From NCBI GenBank assembly GCA_963978545.1, contig OZ021731.1:57399242-57463241 (forward strand): a stretch of DNA of 64,000 nucleotides, read 5' to 3'. The notes below the pieces were generated by a model. That model was not told the DNA's origin and did not search any database. It saw nothing but the letters and a program-made list of their open reading frames with translations. Made by a program: the position numbers and the translations under genes. Origin of the DNA: Linyphia triangularis (taxonomy: Eukaryota; Arthropoda; Arachnida; Araneae; Linyphiidae). Shown here piece by piece: positions 60,960 to 64,000 of the stretch (within the stretch, counting starts at the first letter, position 1; each line of letters starts with the position of its first letter).

Positions 60960-61560
60960 TGGGTCTGCACATTTTTTAACGTGTCAAGAAAATTATCCAT
61001 TTTTGAAGCTCATCATCACTGGGAACTAAAAAATGGGTTGTTTACGACAATATTAAACGCAAGAGGTCATGGAGGAAAAAAGATTAATCTGTTAGGTAGG
61101 ATTTCAAAGAAATATTTTTTTTTTTTTTTTTAAAGCTTCTTCCGGACAACACAAGGATCACTTCAGAAGTGTACTGTCATCAGTTGGACAAATTGAATGA
61201 TTCTCTTAAACAAAAAAGGCCAGATGATCAATAGAAAAGGTGTAGTGTTCCACCAAGATAATGTGAGACCTCATACAAGTTTGATAACTCACCAAAAGCT
61301 TTTACTTACAACTTGGATGGGATATACTGCCACACCCACCATATTCTCCAGATCTGTCACCTTCTGATTATTAATTGTTCCGGTCTCTACAAAATTTTTT
61401 AGACAGTAAATCCTTTACTTCAAGTGAGATGGTCAAAAATCATCTGGATCCGTTTTTTGCCAGCAAAAAACAAAAATTTTATGAGCGTGGAATCATGCTA
61501 CTACCAAAAAGATGGTAAAAGGTATTGACCCAGAATGGACAATAAAATATTTATTCACTG
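60960..61560 (+). mobile_element. Decayed mariner-family transposase remnant
   Basis: Conceptual pieces in shifting frames match mariner transposase in order. NYPFLKLIITGN is followed by KKWVVYDNIKRKRSWRKKD (around 60990-61085). Then come YCHQLDKLNDSLKQKRPDDQ (61175-61232), a VFHQDN-ARPHT-like stretch, LGWDILPHPPYSPDLSPSD-like codons (61312-61370) and NHLDPFFASKKQKFYERGI (61438-61494). At least two frameshifts and several stops, plus a T-run insertion at about 61116-61131, show it is dead. Terminal repeats were not identified. It lies in the MDN1 intron, opposite in orientation to that gene. Confidence 0.85.
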
Positions 61561-62792
61561 TAAGAAAATAGTCGTTCATTTTCATAAAAAAAATATATAT
61601 ATTTTCCGAAAAACCCAATATATGAGTTTTTAACTAATAACATTTTTATACCATTTTTATGGTAAAAAAAAAATTATACGATTTTCATAGTATAAAAATC
61701 ATGGCAGATGAGTCCATTTTATTTGGAATGAACTTATACATTTAGTCCACTCTTTCATAAATTCATGATTTTCCTCTTCCTTTTTGAAGTTTAAGGCATG
61801 CTTTTCCCATATAGTACAACAAAAGAAAAGGCATTTTAACAGCAACCACAACCGTAAAAAATTTACAGCAAAAGATACTATTTACCTCAGTCGGAGACAA
61901 GAGAACAATGAACGTCAACAAAAGCTCAATGCAATTGAGATTGCGAAGCATGGTAGGCACATTCCTATTGCTCCTTGATTGTTCCATATTTTGACTAAGA
62001 AGGTATCAGGGGTCACCATGGTCGCTGATTTTCAGTTAGTATTAGAGAGCTGTGTAACCAGTCCACCCTACTCATTTCTGTGTTTCGTCGAGTTTTCTTA
62101 TTTTCTGGGTTTAAGATTATGCAGTGAGTTTATAATGGGTTTATCCAATCAAAACACCAATTTATTACCATTAATTGCTTTAACAGTTTATTGCTAAGTT
62201 GAGTTACTCAGAACTTGAAGAGCCTCAAATATCCATTAAAAGATTCACATACTGCTTTGGAGTTGCGATCTGCTCAAACCTGGTCTATTCTAACAGTTAG
62301 ATTTAGCAAAAAAATTAATTTTTGAGAGATTTATAATTCAAGTTGAAAGTTTAATTTACGAGGGATTCTGTTAAGAATACTATTTAATTTATAAATTTAA
62401 TACATGTATCTTTTGTTATTTAGTTATTTTTGTCTCTTTCTCAATTGCTACATTTTTGTTAAATTTAGTCTGGTCGTTCAAGTTCAATGAAAACAAGTAA
62501 CAAAACTACCTTTTGTTCCATCTTTTATCTTAAGGTCCACTTTCAACACTACATAACTTTGGTTCAGCAAAAACATATGCATAAGATACAGTTTAAAAAT
62601 ATTAACACTGAACTCATAAAAAAAATTCAGTAATAATTCATTTATTTTTAAATATTTTATATATATAAATATATATAAAATCATGAAGTATCTGCATTGA
62701 TTCAATTATTTTTCAATCATTTTTAACCTTTAGCCACACATTCACAAAACAATCAAAATACATATAAAAAATTATATAATAAGGTAAATTAC

Positions 62793-63047
62793 TTCTTTCT
62801 TTCCATAGTCACCCCCAGGGTTCATGGTGGCAAAAAAGTGAAACCCTGACTGGGCTTTAATTTCTGAACTTGTAATGCTGTCATAACTCTTTTCAGTCAA
62901 AAGTAGTTTCTGATCAGGTTCGAGAACACTATTGAGACGTTCGAGAACCGAGTGATCAGCAAGTGATATCTCATCTGCTAGGAACAGGCAGCCTTCAGTC
63001 ATAGCTTTAACAAGAGGACCATCCTGCCATTCAAATAACTGTGTTTC
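62793..63047 (-). CDS. MDN1: Midasin, exon 1 of this window: AAA4 Walker B and sensor 1 (gene continues beyond the right edge)
   Basis: Midasin (Rea1 in yeast) is a giant dynein-like AAA ATPase, around 5,400-5,600 residues in known animals, that strips assembly factors from pre-60S ribosomal particles in nucleolus and nucleoplasm. Twelve exons here, all on the minus strand with GT-AG borders and matching phases, encode 662 residues. This exon gives 85: ETQLFEWQDGPLVKAMTEG, then CLFLADEISLADHSVLERLN with Walker B (FLADE), then SVLEPDQKLLL, and FHFFATMNPGGDYGKKE with sensor 1. The numbering AAA4 rests on the roughly 310-residue spacing to the next Walker motifs and on family memory. Acceptor TTTTTAG, donor GTAATT, phase 0. 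Earlier exons, with AAA1-AAA4 Walker A, must lie beyond 64000. Confidence 0.97.
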
Positions 63048-64000
63048 CTAAAAACGATGTAAGAAAGCTAATTGAAATATTAAAAACACTAGATGGGAAA
63101 ACTAAAGAAACTTTAGATAACACAAGAAAGTTACGCGAACATATTGGGACACAAAATTAGCCATTTACGATTAACTCGAATATTTAATGTTGAATCAAAA
63201 ATTAAAAAAGAAAAGTATTAACAATCATGATGAACAAAAAAAATATTTTCGAGTTCCTCATTTATGTAATTTTAATCCAGGAGAACTGAAAGTAGCTGAC
63301 GAAACAAAAAAGACCAATGACCAATTTAAGATTATTTGTTAACAAAAATTGGTCATTTCATACCAGCAAAACAGAATCCGAATTTTCAAAGGTTTTCAAA
63401 TTATCTGATTAAGTTATCATCTATTTCAAATTATTTTTAAGAAATAGGTATTCGCAACAATGTTTGAACATCCATTAAATAAAAAAAGGGAAATCGGAGA
63501 AAATGCATGGATAAGAAAAGGCAGTTTGATGCACTATATACAGTTTGATGTGAATAAACAAACTGAAAGTAGCCTAATGAAGAAAGAAAAAAAAAACAAT
63601 GAGTTAAAAAAATAGGAAATGCAGCAGAACTATGTCTAGAACACAATGGAAAAACTCAATGTTGAACTTTTCCATTGGGAATGTGTAATTTATGTGTTAC
63701 TTCTATCTTTAAAACATCAGTTTAGCATAAGAAAACAAATATCTTCTCTAAAGCTTAGAATCATTTTTCTTTTATTTTTTAAAAGATTTAAAAAAACAAA
63801 AACAAAATCTTTGATTTGGCAAAAGAAATTCCCAACTTTTGTGATCCAAAATCAGCATAATTACAGGTGAACATAAAATATATATATATATTTAATTTTG
63901 ATTGAATGTACAAAAAATAATAAACACATTTTAATAAAGTTTCAGAGTTGAATCACAAAGATACAACAGTAACAGTTTTAGGGATTCCTTTCATCAAGAA
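63048..64000. other. MDN1 intron running off the window
   Basis: No exon with midasin similarity was recognised between exon 1 and the right edge. Open frames are short and T- or A-rich. A short TA tract is at about 63880. Confidence 0.6.

Larger units (their letters stand above)
60225..62792. other. MDN1 intron with mariner remnant
   Basis: No midasin exon is expected or seen, since exon 1 and exon 2 join directly. It contains an unidentified GC-richer open frame (60451-60648, minus) and a decayed mariner transposase (about 60960-61560, plus). 61760-62200 has several overlapping short frames I cannot identify. Confidence 0.75.

Noticed and set aside
61763..62197. Several overlapping frames right of the mariner remnant
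   Set aside because: Looked at as possible retrocopies. No protein recognised and no consistent frame.
1..64000. tRNA, rRNA and CRISPR-like arrays
   Set aside because: I looked for B-box-like GTTCGAATC words, rRNA-like GC-rich conserved blocks and regular spacer-repeat structure. None was convincing, and the tandem arrays have no unique spacers.

Overview
The window looks like nuclear DNA of an animal, most likely an arthropod. It is strongly A+T-rich, genes are split by GT-AG introns of up to about 10 kb, and decayed DNA transposons (including mariner) and simple repeats are abundant. No sequence feature fixes the order or species. No tRNA, rRNA or CRISPR array was seen.

Two genes can be supported. 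(1) Plus strand, 24295 to 34811 (possibly from 17206): a class A-like seven-transmembrane receptor. Five well-defined exons carry TM1 to TM7 (24295-24497, 27152-27365, 28096-28334, 28414-28544, 28648-28984). A strong donor at 28985 is in phase with a good acceptor at 34414. The joined frame meets a TGA after five codons and then stays open for 126 codons, through a Pro/His/Gln-rich tail to TAG at 34811. A second in-phase acceptor at 34456 would skip the TGA. The receptor lacks the usual DRY and NPxxY residues. A partial second copy of its TM1 exon lies at 25326-25375, beyond an inverted repeat.

(2) Minus strand, 63047 down to 41586: twelve consecutive, phase-compatible exons of MDN1 (midasin, the giant AAA ATPase of 60S ribosome assembly). 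They encode 662 residues covering the end of one AAA unit, a whole AAA unit and the start of the next (AAA4 to AAA6 by family spacing). Both ends of the gene are missing. The next exon should lie left of 41586 but was not found, so the receptor may sit inside an MDN1 intron or the exon was missed.

Layout: 1-17 kb has no recognisable gene and holds transposon remnants, a 50-bp tandem array and a perfect palindrome. 17-35 kb is the receptor. 35-41.5 kb is probable 3' UTR and intergenic DNA with two tandem arrays and a strong hairpin. 41.5-63 kb is MDN1, whose introns carry most of the repeats, including a family of elements ending in CAGGGTGG/CCACCCTG. 63-64 kb is intronic. The two genes show no functional link.
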